Below are positions 32,590-40,560 of a stretch of 42,700 nucleotides of DNA, piece by piece. The stretch comes from Acidimicrobiaceae bacterium (GTDB taxonomy: Bacteria; Actinomycetota; Acidimicrobiia; Acidimicrobiales; RAAP-2): the NCBI GenBank assembly GCA_003138815.1, contig PLHD01000072.1, positions 14,946-57,645 of the forward strand, read 5' to 3'. The notes beneath the pieces are model-generated. The model saw nothing but the letters and a program-made list of their open reading frames with translations. It did not search any database and was not told where the DNA came from. Numbering within the stretch: position 1 is the first letter of the stretch; every line of letters starts with the position of its first letter. The position numbers and the translations under genes were made by a program.

Positions 32590-34257
32590 ATGTTTAGAAA
32601 GCTAGGAGTTGTACTCACTGCCCTGTCGTGCCTCACGATCGGCATGGTGGCGGCGTCCGTAGGAGCCGCCTCAGCAGCCAGAAGTTCGGTGATTACCCTC
32701 GAGGGTAACACCGGCGTCACATTCACCGACAACTTCAATCCCTTCTCCTCGAGTTCCTTCGCGGACCAGTTGAGCGTGCGCTCGCTGGTCAACGAACCGC
32801 TCTTCGAGTTCGACACGTTGAAGACCAACACCCAGTACCCGTGGCTCGCGAAGAGTTACGCGTTCTCCAACGGAGGAAAGACGTTGACCTTCCAACTTCG
32901 AAAGGGAGTGAAGTGGAGCAACGGCAAGCCCTTCACCTCGGCGGACGTGGCCTTCACGTTCGACCTGTTGAAGAAGTATCCGGCCGCGAATGACTACGGC
33001 GCGCCCACGATGTCGAGCAACGCCACGACACCGAATGCGAACGAGGTGGTGCTGCACTACTCGTCGCCCCAGTACCTCAACATCCCGACCATCGCCGGTA
33101 CGGTGCTGATCGTGTCGAAGGCCCAATGGTCCAAGGTCGCGGGCCCGGCGACGGCCGTGATCACCAAGGAGATTGGCACGGGACCGTACGTCCTGAGTAG
33201 CTACTCGTCACAGTTGGTCAAGTACAAGGTGAACCCGAAGTACTGGGATGGAAAGCCCGCCGCCAGCGAGATCAACGTTCCCTCCTACACGACGAACACA
33301 GCGGCCGCCACGGCACTCGCCGACGGACAGCTGACCTGGGCGGGTAACGACATCGCCAACGTGAACAAGATCTTCGTCGACAAGAACACGAGGACCAACC
33401 ACACCTACTTCGCGCCGGGTAACACGGTCACCCTAGAGTTCAACACGACCGGCACGGGACCACTCAGCGACCCGATAGTTCGTCAAGCGATCAGCGCCGG
33501 CGTCGACCGCACGGCCCTGGGCATCGAGGGCGAGTCGGGTTACGAGAAGCCGGCGACCTCGTCGGGCGGGCTCATCCTTCCCAACCAGTCGTCGTACCTT
33601 GAGTCCTCGCTGAAGAACGACTTGTCAGCGGCGTCGGACCCGACCAAGGTTGCGTCGCTCTTGACGGGCGACGGCTACACGAAGGACTCGGCGGGCTTCT
33701 ACTCGAAGGGTGGAGTGCAAATCACCTTCGCGATGGAGGACCCAACCGCGTACTCGGACTACTACGCCGACATTCAACTGATATCGACCGAGCTCCAAGC
33801 CGAGGGCATCGACGCCACGGTGGACGGGGTGCAGGCCTCGCAGTGGTACACGGATTCCGCGGACGGCAACTTCCAGGTGATCGAGCACTGGGGTAACGGT
33901 GGCGTGACCCCGTACGTGCAGTACGACAACTGGCTCGACTACACCCAGTCGGCGCCCATCGGCACCGCGGCGAACGCCGACTACGGTCGCTACGACAACG
34001 CGTCCGCCCAGACGGCGCTCGCGACGTTGGCGAGCACCAACCCATCGAACACGAGTGCGCTGAAGTCCGCGGTCGATGTGCTGCAGAACCTCGTGTCGAC
34101 CCAGGTACCCGTCGCTCCTCTGCTCTACGGGGCGGACTGGGACGAGTACTCCACGGCAAGCTTCACCGGCTTCGTGACGGCCCAGAACCCTTACATGGAC
34201 CCGTCGCCCGGTGATCCGCAGTTGCCATACATCTTGATGCACCTTAAGAAGGCCTAA
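32590..34257 (+). CDS. Family 5 extracellular solute-binding protein of the Opp/Dpp-type importer
   Basis: 555 residues. A signal sequence (MFRKLGVVLTALSCLTIGMV...) is cleaved near residue 29 (AASA). The mature domain carries the SBP_bac_5 fold: DNFNPFSSSSFAD near the start, YSFNGGKTLTFQLRKGVKWS-like block (SNGGKTLTFQLRKGVKW), and EIGTGPYVLSSYSSQLVKY, the family block. It binds the solute outside the cell and delivers it to the permeases. There is no clear lipobox: ALSC has Ala at -3, and a Sec cleavage site fits better. How it stays at the cell surface is therefore open. The ligand is inferred from the GH1 gene to be a beta-linked oligosaccharide. Confidence 0.9.
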   Translation: MFRKLGVVLTALSCLTIGMVAASVGAASAARSSVITLEGNTGVTFTDNFNPFSSSSFADQLSVRSLVNEPLFEFDTLKTNTQYPWLAKSYAFSNGGKTLTFQLRKGVKWSNGKPFTSADVAFTFDLLKKYPAANDYGAPTMSSNATTPNANEVVLHYSSPQYLNIPTIAGTVLIVSKAQWSKVAGPATAVITKEIGTGPYVLSSYSSQLVKYKVNPKYWDGKPAASEINVPSYTTNTAAATALADGQLTWAGNDIANVNKIFVDKNTRTNHTYFAPGNTVTLEFNTTGTGPLSDPIVRQAISAGVDRTALGIEGESGYEKPATSSGGLILPNQSSYLESSLKNDLSAASDPTKVASLLTGDGYTKDSAGFYSKGGVQITFAMEDPTAYSDYYADIQLISTELQAEGIDATVDGVQASQWYTDSADGNFQVIEHWGNGGVTPYVQYDNWLDYTQSAPIGTAANADYGRYDNASAQTALATLASTNPSNTSALKSAVDVLQNLVSTQVPVAPLLYGADWDEYSTASFTGFVTAQNPYMDPSPGDPQLPYILMHLKKA

Positions 34258-34265
34258 CCGGCCTT
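34249..34265 (+). terminator. Short hairpin over the stop of the solute-binding-protein gene
   Basis: AAGGCC at 34249-34254, loop TAACC holding the TAA stop, then GGCCTT at 34260-34265. Six base pairs only, so terminator strength is uncertain; a longer hairpin follows at 34342-34391. Confidence 0.35.
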
Positions 34266-34341
34266 CAGGCACGCGGCCACGCATCTTCCCTGTGCGAGGC
34301 CGCCTTGCCAAGGTTGCGCTTCAAGAAGGCCCATAAGGCCT

Positions 34342-34391
34342 CCTCTACGCACGGCCGCGCCATCCCAACCCGGCGTGGCCGAGCGTAGAGG
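34342..34391 (+). terminator. Long hairpin between the solute-binding-protein and GH1 genes
   Basis: CCTCTACGC at 34342-34350 pairs with GCGTAGAGG at 34383-34391; inside, GGCC (34353-34356) pairs with GGCC (34377-34380) and CGCC (34358-34361) with GGCG (34372-34375). The nearly continuous 17-bp stem has no U-tract. It may terminate or attenuate, giving GH1 a lower level than the binding protein. Confidence 0.6.
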
Positions 34392-34436
34392 TAAACGACC
34401 ACTTCTATCCACTAACTATCAGGAGATGTCCCTACC

Positions 34437-35885
34437 GTGAGTACCTCAGGCCCGAACAGCCAAAGCCCGATTCGCCTCTTCCCACCAGGCTTCCTCTGGG
34501 GAGCGGCCACCGCTTCCTACCAGATCGAAGGGGCGACCACCGAGGACGGCAGGGGGCCCTCGATATGGGACACCTTCAGCCGTCAACCCGGCGCCGTGTG
34601 GAACGGCGACACCGGCGACGTCGCCTGCGACCACTACCACCGGATGGAGGAGGACCTCGACCTGCTCGGCGAGCTTGGCGTCACCGCGTACCGGTTCTCG
34701 GTCGCCTGGCCCCGGATACAGCCCACGGGCAAGGGTCCGGCCAACCAGCGCGGGCTCGACTTCTACCACCGGCTGGTCGACGGGCTTCGCGCCCGGCGCA
34801 TCGAGCCGACGCTCACCCTCTACCACTGGGACCTGCCCCAGGCGCTCGAGGACGAGGGCGGTTGGTGCGTGCGCGACACCGCCGAGCGCTTCGCCGAGTA
34901 CGTCGACATCGTCGCGAGGGCGCTCGGCAGCGACGTGGAGCGATGGATAACGCTCAACGAGCCGTGGTGCTCGTCGTGGCTGGGCTACGGCGCCGGGCAG
35001 CACGCCCCGGGGGTCCGGGACATCGGCAAGGCCGCGGCGGCGAACCACCACCTGCTGCTCGCCCACGGCATGGCGGTGCCGATACTGCGCTCGGCGGTGC
35101 CCGGCGCCAAGGTGGGCATCACGCTCAACCTGGGTGACGAGCGCCCCGGCTCCGAGCACGAGCTCGACGTCGCGGCGGCCGAGCGCGCCGACGGCAACCT
35201 CAATCGGCTCTTCCTGGAGCCGGTCTTCCACGGACGCTACCCCGAGGACATGCTCGCGCACTACGCGAAGGCCGATCCGGGATTCTCGGTCGTGAGGGAG
35301 GGGGACCTGGCGCTCATCTCCCAGCCGCTCGACTTCCTGGGGGTGAACTACTACTTCCCCTCCACCGTGGTCGACGAGTCGCGCGCGACCGAGGCCCGGC
35401 TCGCCGGATACTTCGTCGCGCCGATCGAGATGTTTCCCGACCTGCACGTGCGGTCCCTCGAGACGCCGGGCCGCGACAAGACGGCGATGGACTGGGAGAT
35501 CCAGGCGTCGGGGCTCACGTCGCTGCTCGTGCGCATCAGGGACGAGTACACGACACTGCCGATCTACATCACCGAGAACGGAGCGGCGTTCGACGACTAC
35601 GTCGATCCCAACGGACGGGTGCTCGACGCCAACCGCGTGGCGTACCTGCAGGAGCACATCTCGGCGGTGCACGACGCCCTCGATGCCGGCGTCAACGTGC
35701 AGGGCTACTTCGTTTGGAGCCTGCTCGACAACTTCGAGTGGTCCTTCGGCTACTCGAGACGGTTCGGCATCGTCTGGGTGGACTTCCCGACGGGGACTCG
35801 GCTCACCAAGCAGAGCTACCACTGGTACCGCGACACGATTCGCGCGAACTCGGTGGAGTACGCGACGTCGATCGGTAGCAGTTAG
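34437..35885 (+). CDS. GH1 beta-glycosidase (beta-glucosidase)
   Basis: 482 residues from GTG 34437, with AGGAGA ten bases upstream. A complete family 1 TIM barrel: FLWGAATASYQIEGA (family start), TLNEPW with acid/base Glu175, and YITENG with nucleophile Glu380. WSLLDNFEWSFGYSRRFG near the end is the aglycone/subsite signature. There is no signal peptide, so it acts in the cytoplasm, hydrolysing beta-linked disaccharides such as cellobiose or gentiobiose to glucose. It fits the importer just upstream. Exact specificity (glucoside, galactoside or fucoside) is not fixed. Two catalytic glutamates are intact. Confidence 0.95.
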   Translation: MSTSGPNSQSPIRLFPPGFLWGAATASYQIEGATTEDGRGPSIWDTFSRQPGAVWNGDTGDVACDHYHRMEEDLDLLGELGVTAYRFSVAWPRIQPTGKGPANQRGLDFYHRLVDGLRARRIEPTLTLYHWDLPQALEDEGGWCVRDTAERFAEYVDIVARALGSDVERWITLNEPWCSSWLGYGAGQHAPGVRDIGKAAAANHHLLLAHGMAVPILRSAVPGAKVGITLNLGDERPGSEHELDVAAAERADGNLNRLFLEPVFHGRYPEDMLAHYAKADPGFSVVREGDLALISQPLDFLGVNYYFPSTVVDESRATEARLAGYFVAPIEMFPDLHVRSLETPGRDKTAMDWEIQASGLTSLLVRIRDEYTTLPIYITENGAAFDDYVDPNGRVLDANRVAYLQEHISAVHDALDAGVNVQGYFVWSLLDNFEWSFGYSRRFGIVWVDFPTGTRLTKQSYHWYRDTIRANSVEYATSIGSS

Positions 35886-35944
35886 GGCTCGAGGGCGTCC
35901 GCGCGAGGGTCCACCAGGTTGACGCTGGGACGTCACACCAACCC

Positions 35945-35965
35945 GACGGCGTTCCAAGCGCCGTC
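35945..35965. terminator. Bidirectional hairpin between GH1 and the convergent hydrolase gene
   Basis: GACGGCG at 35945-35951 and CGCCGTC at 35959-35965 with a 7-base loop, placed in the 110-base gap between two convergent genes. Confidence 0.55.
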
Positions 35966-35995
35966 ACCGGGCCTGGGGGTCTCCGCGGCCGATGC

Positions 35996-37333
35996 CTAGA
36001 ACATTGGAGTCGTCGTGGTGGTGGTGGTGATTGGTGCCAGACCGAAGTGACGGCGCAGCGCGTTCTCGAGAGCGAGCAGGACCTTGCCGTCGTTCCCGAT
36101 CGTGGTCGTCCATGCCTTCGCCTTCGAGCCGCCCTGGACCGCGAGTGCCAGCACGTCTCTCCCGACGAGCTCATCGGCGTTCACCAACGCGCTGATGGAG
36201 GTGCCGAGCGTCCCGTTCGCCCCGTAGCCGAGCAGCTCGTCGTCGAGAGCCCCGAGGGCATCGGCGAAGCGCAGGTCGATTCGTGCGAGGTCCTGGGCGG
36301 TCGAAGAAGCCGTCAACGACTTGAGACCAGAAGCCCAACGCCTCCCCGCCGCGTTCGACGCCTTCTGGTCGGCCAGGTAGCGCTGGCGGACCTGGGAAGG
36401 GGCGATCGCAGCCGGCGCTCCGGCGAGGAACGTGCGCACGAGGAACGTGAAGGGCGTCCCCTCCTGGAACAAGAAGGCGTGGCCCGCGTCGGGATAGAGC
36501 ACGAGTCGCGATCCCGGTATTTCGGCGGCCACCGCGCGGTCGTTGGCGGCGGCGTCGATGCGGTCGTTGGCGCCGTCGGCGACGAGGGTCGGCGCGGAGA
36601 TCCGGGTCGCCTCGCGCCCCGCCGGATCACGACCGTCGAACCAGGCGAGGACCGCGCTCTTCTGGGCCGCAATCACCGACGCGGAGGCGGACGGCGACGC
36701 CGGGTAGGCCGCGATGTCGCCGGCGAACGCGTCGGCGGCCATTGTCTGGTCGGAGGGAAAGAGGTCCGCCTGGGCCGCCGCCGGATTGCTGCCCGTGAGA
36801 GCTGCCACGTCCTTCTGGGACGGCTGAACGGCGTTGCCGACGCCCGGGAACGTGGCGCACAAGATCAGGCGGCGAACCTGGCCGGGGTGACGAATCGCGA
36901 GCGCCTGGGCGATCATGCTGCCCATTGACCAGCCGAGGACGTCGGGTGAGGAGAGGTGCAGCGCCGTGATCAGCGCGCCCGTCTGGTCGGCCATGGCGTC
37001 GATGCTGAGCGGCGCGCGAATCGCCGCGGTGCTCCCGATGCCCGCGTTGTCGAAGATGATCACCCGGAAGTGGCGCGACAACGCGTCGACGAAGTGAGGG
37101 TCCCACGTCTCCATGGACCCCGCGTACCCCATGATGAGCACCAGCGCGGGCCCGCTGCCCATGGTCCGGTACCCCACGTCGCCCTCGGACGTGTGCGCGA
37201 CGCGCACCGAAGCGTCCACGATCGTGGTCGGTGACGAGGTCCTCGTGGCGCTCGTGGCGCACCCGCTCAGCGTCGTCGCCGCCAGCGCGGCCACGAGGCC
37301 GCGAGAGAGGACCCGACGACGCGAGCGACGCAT
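35996..37333 (-). CDS. Lipoprotein alpha/beta hydrolase
   Basis: 445 residues. Lipobox LSGC with Cys25 follows a twin-arginine-rich start (RRSRRR), so it is likely a lipoprotein outside the membrane. Residues ~45-300 form an alpha/beta-hydrolase fold: oxyanion strand LVLIMGYAGS, nucleophile elbow GWSMGS with Ser136, and the catalytic His in DAGHAFLFQE. The Asp is probably in DGANDRID. A C-terminal ~120-residue helical extension follows, ending in seven consecutive Thr encoded by a GGT/GTG-type trinucleotide run at about 36008-36030. Substrate unknown; esterase or peptidase are options. Confidence 0.85.
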   Translation of the reverse strand: MRRSRRRVLSRGLVAALAATTLSGCATSATRTSSPTTIVDASVRVAHTSEGDVGYRTMGSGPALVLIMGYAGSMETWDPHFVDALSRHFRVIIFDNAGIGSTAAIRAPLSIDAMADQTGALITALHLSSPDVLGWSMGSMIAQALAIRHPGQVRRLILCATFPGVGNAVQPSQKDVAALTGSNPAAAQADLFPSDQTMAADAFAGDIAAYPASPSASASVIAAQKSAVLAWFDGRDPAGREATRISAPTLVADGANDRIDAAANDRAVAAEIPGSRLVLYPDAGHAFLFQEGTPFTFLVRTFLAGAPAAIAPSQVRQRYLADQKASNAAGRRWASGLKSLTASSTAQDLARIDLRFADALGALDDELLGYGANGTLGTSISALVNADELVGRDVLALAVQGGSKAKAWTTTIGNDGKVLLALENALRRHFGLAPITTTTTTTPMF

Positions 37334-37455
37334 GGAACCGACCGTACTACGAGCACGTCGGATCCGGACCAGCGGCCCGTCGAGTTCCGAGTTCGTCCAA
37401 GATGGCGAGTGAAGATGTCGCGGCCGCCCACGTCGCGTGCTCGTCGCTTCTCACG

Positions 37456-37983
37456 CTACGGGGCGAAGCAGCCGGTCGCCGGCGAGTTCGTGCCGTAGGA
37501 ACCGTGGGAGGCGGCGCCCTTCGCCGGTACCACGCCGAGTTCGGAACCGTTCCAGGTGATCGAGAAGTCCGGCCCACCCGAGGGCCACGACTGCATGAAC
37601 GGCCCGCCGCGCGCCGCGGAGGTGGCCCAGCCCGTGCCGGACGCCGGAGCGGCGCCGTTGAGCGCGCGGTACGTCCCGAGCGCGGTGTCAACCGACTGGA
37701 AGTCGGCCTCGCAGGCCGAGACCCGCGACTGCGGGACCGCGCTCGCGATGCTCTGCGGTGAAGTGGCCGGCGAACCCTGGGCCACCGTGCTGATCGGCGT
37801 CGGGCCGTGCGAACCGGACAGGACAATCGTGATCAGGACGCCCAGAATCACCACGACGCTCAACATGGTGACCATCGCGTAGCCCTGCTCGGCCGCCTCG
37901 ACCGGAGCAGAATCCCGTGGAGAATCGTGGTGTTCGCCGAATCTGGCGGAGGCTGACTTCGCCTTGCGCGAGTGGCCGGTCAT
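37456..37983 (-). CDS. Type IV pilin-like protein
   Basis: 175 residues from ATG 37983. A 34-residue polar leader ends in Gly34, then YAMVTMLSVVVILGVL starts a ~22-residue hydrophobic helix, the architecture of a type IV prepilin. Unlike classical pilins, the fifth mature residue is Thr, not Glu, and it starts with Tyr not Phe. The soluble part has two Cys (SACEADFQ and the last residues GCFAP) that could form the usual C-terminal disulfide loop, and a TALGTYRALNG region as in pseudopilin alpha/beta regions. It is likely a minor pilin or pseudopilin. Five bases after a small membrane protein gene, probably co-transcribed. Confidence 0.6.
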   Translation of the reverse strand: MTGHSRKAKSASARFGEHHDSPRDSAPVEAAEQGYAMVTMLSVVVILGVLITIVLSGSHGPTPISTVAQGSPATSPQSIASAVPQSRVSACEADFQSVDTALGTYRALNGAAPASGTGWATSAARGGPFMQSWPSGGPDFSITWNGSELGVVPAKGAASHGSYGTNSPATGCFAP

Positions 37984-37988
37984 CGCAC

Positions 37989-38342
37989 TCAGGGGAGTTC
38001 GGGGCGCTCTCGGTCCGGGTCGGCGTTCAACCGGAACGGCCCTGCGGGGTACGTCTGGGTCGTCCGGCGCCGTTCGGACTCGAGCAGTATCTTGCCGCGC
38101 TTGGCGCGCATGTTCTTCCTCTTCATCAGCCCCAGCGAGATGCCCAGTATGACCACGCCCGCTCCGATGAGGCCGAAGCCCCCGAAGTACGAGAACACGA
38201 TGCGCGAGCAGGTCGGCCCCATTCCCGTCTGCTTGCCGATCGAGGCATTGCACGCGGCGTTCTTCGTGCCCTGCGTGGCGATGAGCCAGGAGCCCACGCC
38301 CAGTGTGGCCAAGCCCAGCAGAGCCACGAGTCCTCTTCGCAT
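37989..38342 (-). CDS. Two-helix membrane protein paired with the pilin-like gene
   Basis: 117 residues. Membrane helices at about 5-23 and 49-73. The outside loop between them holds Cys31 and Cys45, possibly a disulfide. The cytoplasmic tail is strongly basic (LMKRKNMRAKRGK) and extends ~40 residues. No family recognised. The stop is 5 bases from the pilin-like start on the same strand, so a role with that protein is plausible but unproven. Confidence 0.65.
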   Translation of the reverse strand: MRRGLVALLGLATLGVGSWLIATQGTKNAACNASIGKQTGMGPTCSRIVFSYFGGFGLIGAGVVILGISLGLMKRKNMRAKRGKILLESERRRTTQTYPAGPFRLNADPDRERPELP

Positions 38343-38434
38343 ACCGCCACAGTATCCCGCGCCGTGGCGCGAAGTCCGCCAGTACGTTGCACCTCACCAC
38401 GCTGGCGCCGCCGCGCGGTGTCAGCGCAACTCGC

Positions 38435-39532
38435 TCAGTTTCCCTTCTGGCCGCCGGTCCCGCGCCGGTTCGAGCGGCCGAACAGGGGCTGCAGCGGCGC
38501 GAGGCTCCAGTCCGAGCGCGGACAGACGAACATGACGTGGCAGGCCTCGATGATGGCGTCGTAGTTCACCCGCCAGCCGACGAAGTCCCACCACGCCGCG
38601 TCGTGGTCGGCCACGATCGGCACGCCACTGCGCTCGAGACGTTCCAGAACCAGGTCGAACTGCTCGCGGGTAATCGAGATCGGGATCGTGCGGTCCACGG
38701 CGACCGGATAGGGAATGCGGAAGTAGTCGGCCAGCGGGCGCAGCGTCAGCCATCCCGCGCGGATGCAGATCCCGGCGGTCGCCGACGGCGGGGCGTCGAC
38801 CGCCGCGTTGAAGAGCGCCGCGGCATCGAGCACGGTGGCCGCGGCGCCGATCCACGTCTGATCGGGGTTCGGGGAGCGGTAGTAGTTGAGGATCGTCAGG
38901 GTCGAGTGCGTCTCGCCCACCTGGATGAACCACTGCTCCCACTCGCGCCACAGCTCGTCGAGCACCTGGTAGTTCTCGACGCTCTGGGCGATCTCGAGCA
39001 CACCCCACGGAGTGGCTGGTATACCCGCGCGAACCGAGAGTCGCGACACCGAGAGCTCGCGGTCCTGGAACGCCGAGTACAGCGTCGGGATGAAGGAGAT
39101 GAGCAGCGCCAGCAGCGTCAAGCCGATGGCCGCCTCAACGTAGCCGAGGAACACCTGCGCGCCGCCGCTGCCCGAGGCCGTGCCGAGCGTCATCAGCGAC
39201 GATCCCGATATCTCGAACGCCCGCCCCGCGTGGCGAACGCCGGCCGCGACGAATCCCAACGCGAACGCGACCAGGCTCAGCGCCAGCCAGAGCGCCTGGT
39301 AGGTGAGCAGCAGGATCGAGGCGTACAGCGAGAGGATGCGGTCGCGCACCGCGTAGCTCCTCTTCTCGCTGGCGAGGATCCGAAAGACCCAGCCGACCGA
39401 CATGGCGACGGCGCGGCTCAGTCGGATGCTCGCGATCCTCGGCAGCAGGAAGGTTCGGATGGCCGCGTCGAGCACGAGCACCTGGAGCGAGAGGCCCAGC
39501 ACCCCCGCCAGCACGCGAATCCAAATGGCCAT
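38435..39532 (-). CDS. Two-pore-helix ion-channel-like membrane protein with degenerate filter
   Basis: 365 residues. Hydrophobic stretches at ~1-21, 66-97 and 125-150. Residues ~107-155 look like an Ion_trans_2 pore: pore helix SGSSLMTLGTASGSG, where TLGTASG at 115-121 occupies the place of the potassium filter TVGYGD, followed by the last helix AAIGLTLLALLISFIPTLYSAF. The C-terminal ~210 residues are soluble and contain WEQWFIQVGETHSTLTILNYY. This layout is common in actinobacterial channel-like proteins. It lacks a TrkA-N domain. Whether it conducts K+ with that filter is doubtful. Confidence 0.65.
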   Translation of the reverse strand: MAIWIRVLAGVLGLSLQVLVLDAAIRTFLLPRIASIRLSRAVAMSVGWVFRILASEKRSYAVRDRILSLYASILLLTYQALWLALSLVAFALGFVAAGVRHAGRAFEISGSSLMTLGTASGSGGAQVFLGYVEAAIGLTLLALLISFIPTLYSAFQDRELSVSRLSVRAGIPATPWGVLEIAQSVENYQVLDELWREWEQWFIQVGETHSTLTILNYYRSPNPDQTWIGAAATVLDAAALFNAAVDAPPSATAGICIRAGWLTLRPLADYFRIPYPVAVDRTIPISITREQFDLVLERLERSGVPIVADHDAAWWDFVGWRVNYDAIIEACHVMFVCPRSDWSLAPLQPLFGRSNRRGTGGQKGN

Positions 39533-39740
39533 CTACGTCAACTCCAAACCAGGGCTCGACTCCCCACGACGTCGGTCGCGAGCCGCACGACGATGGCGAC
39601 GGGAAAGGAAATCGAAGTCTAGGTCCACGCCGAGTCCCTGGAAAGACTGGTCGTGCACGGCGCGCCGGGACCGAAGGCGTTGACGGGGACGGCGGGCGGC
39701 GGTTAGCCTTCGAGAAGATCACTCATAGGAAGCAGTGTCT

Positions 39741-40526
39741 ATGGCCCGAGAGTACCAGTACCTGCTGGCCGAGCGCGAAGGGCCAACCTTCACGATCACG
39801 ATGAATCGGCCCGAGCGGCGCAACAGCCTGTGCCTCGAGCTTCTCGAGGAGCTGACCCGGGCCTTCGACGAGGCCGGTGCCAGCGACGCCACCGGCGTGA
39901 TCCTGGCGGGCAACGGCAAGGTGTTCAGCACCGGCCACGACTTCGCCGACATGATCGGCCAGGACCTCCAGAGCGTGCGCCTCCTGTTCGCGACCTGCAC
40001 GAACCTGATGAACACCATGCAGGCGATCCCCCAGCCGGTGGTCGCGCGGGTCCACGCGCTCGCGACGGGTGCCGGTTGCCAGCTGGTCGCGACGGCCGAC
40101 CTGGCCGTTGCGTCCCAGGAAGCGACCTTTTGTACGCCGGGGGGCAAGGGCGGCCTGTTCTGCACCACGCCGATGGTGGCGGTGGGACGCAGCATCGGCC
40201 GCAAGAGGGCCCTGGAGATGGCGATGAGCGGCGACCCCATCGACGCGCAGACCGCTCTCTCGTGGGGGCTGGTGAATCAGGTCGTCCCCGCAGAGGAACT
40301 CAAGGCCGCCACGGACGCCCTGCTCGAGCGCGTCACCCGAGGCAGCGCCCTGGCCAAGGGAATCGGCAAGCAGGCCTTCTACGCCCAGATCGGTCTGGAC
40401 CAGCCCAGGGCCTACGACTACGCCACCGAGGTGATGGCGTCGGCCAGCCAGCTGCCCGACGCCCAGGAGGGGATCGCCGCATTCCTGGAGAAGCGCCCAC
40501 CGAAGTGGAGCAGCGGTTCCAACTGA
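39741..40526 (+). CDS. Enoyl-CoA hydratase/isomerase family protein, ECHDC3-like
   Basis: 261 residues from ATG 39741 (AGGAAG eight bases upstream; the in-frame GTG at 39735 is too close). Crotonase fold: ITMNRPERRNSL, GKVFSTGHDF at ~59-68 (oxyanion loop), LATGAGCQLVATADLAVAS, and CTPGGKGGLFCTTPMVAVG. The last block matches the ECHDC3 subgroup and does not contain the two Glu used by true enoyl-CoA hydratases, so hydratase activity is doubtful. Thioester-related or non-catalytic roles are possible. A single-gene unit. Confidence 0.85.
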   Translation: MAREYQYLLAEREGPTFTITMNRPERRNSLCLELLEELTRAFDEAGASDATGVILAGNGKVFSTGHDFADMIGQDLQSVRLLFATCTNLMNTMQAIPQPVVARVHALATGAGCQLVATADLAVASQEATFCTPGGKGGLFCTTPMVAVGRSIGRKRALEMAMSGDPIDAQTALSWGLVNQVVPAEELKAATDALLERVTRGSALAKGIGKQAFYAQIGLDQPRAYDYATEVMASASQLPDAQEGIAAFLEKRPPKWSSGSN

Positions 40527-40560
40527 CGCTTCACGGGCCGGTGTTTCTCCTCGGCACCGA

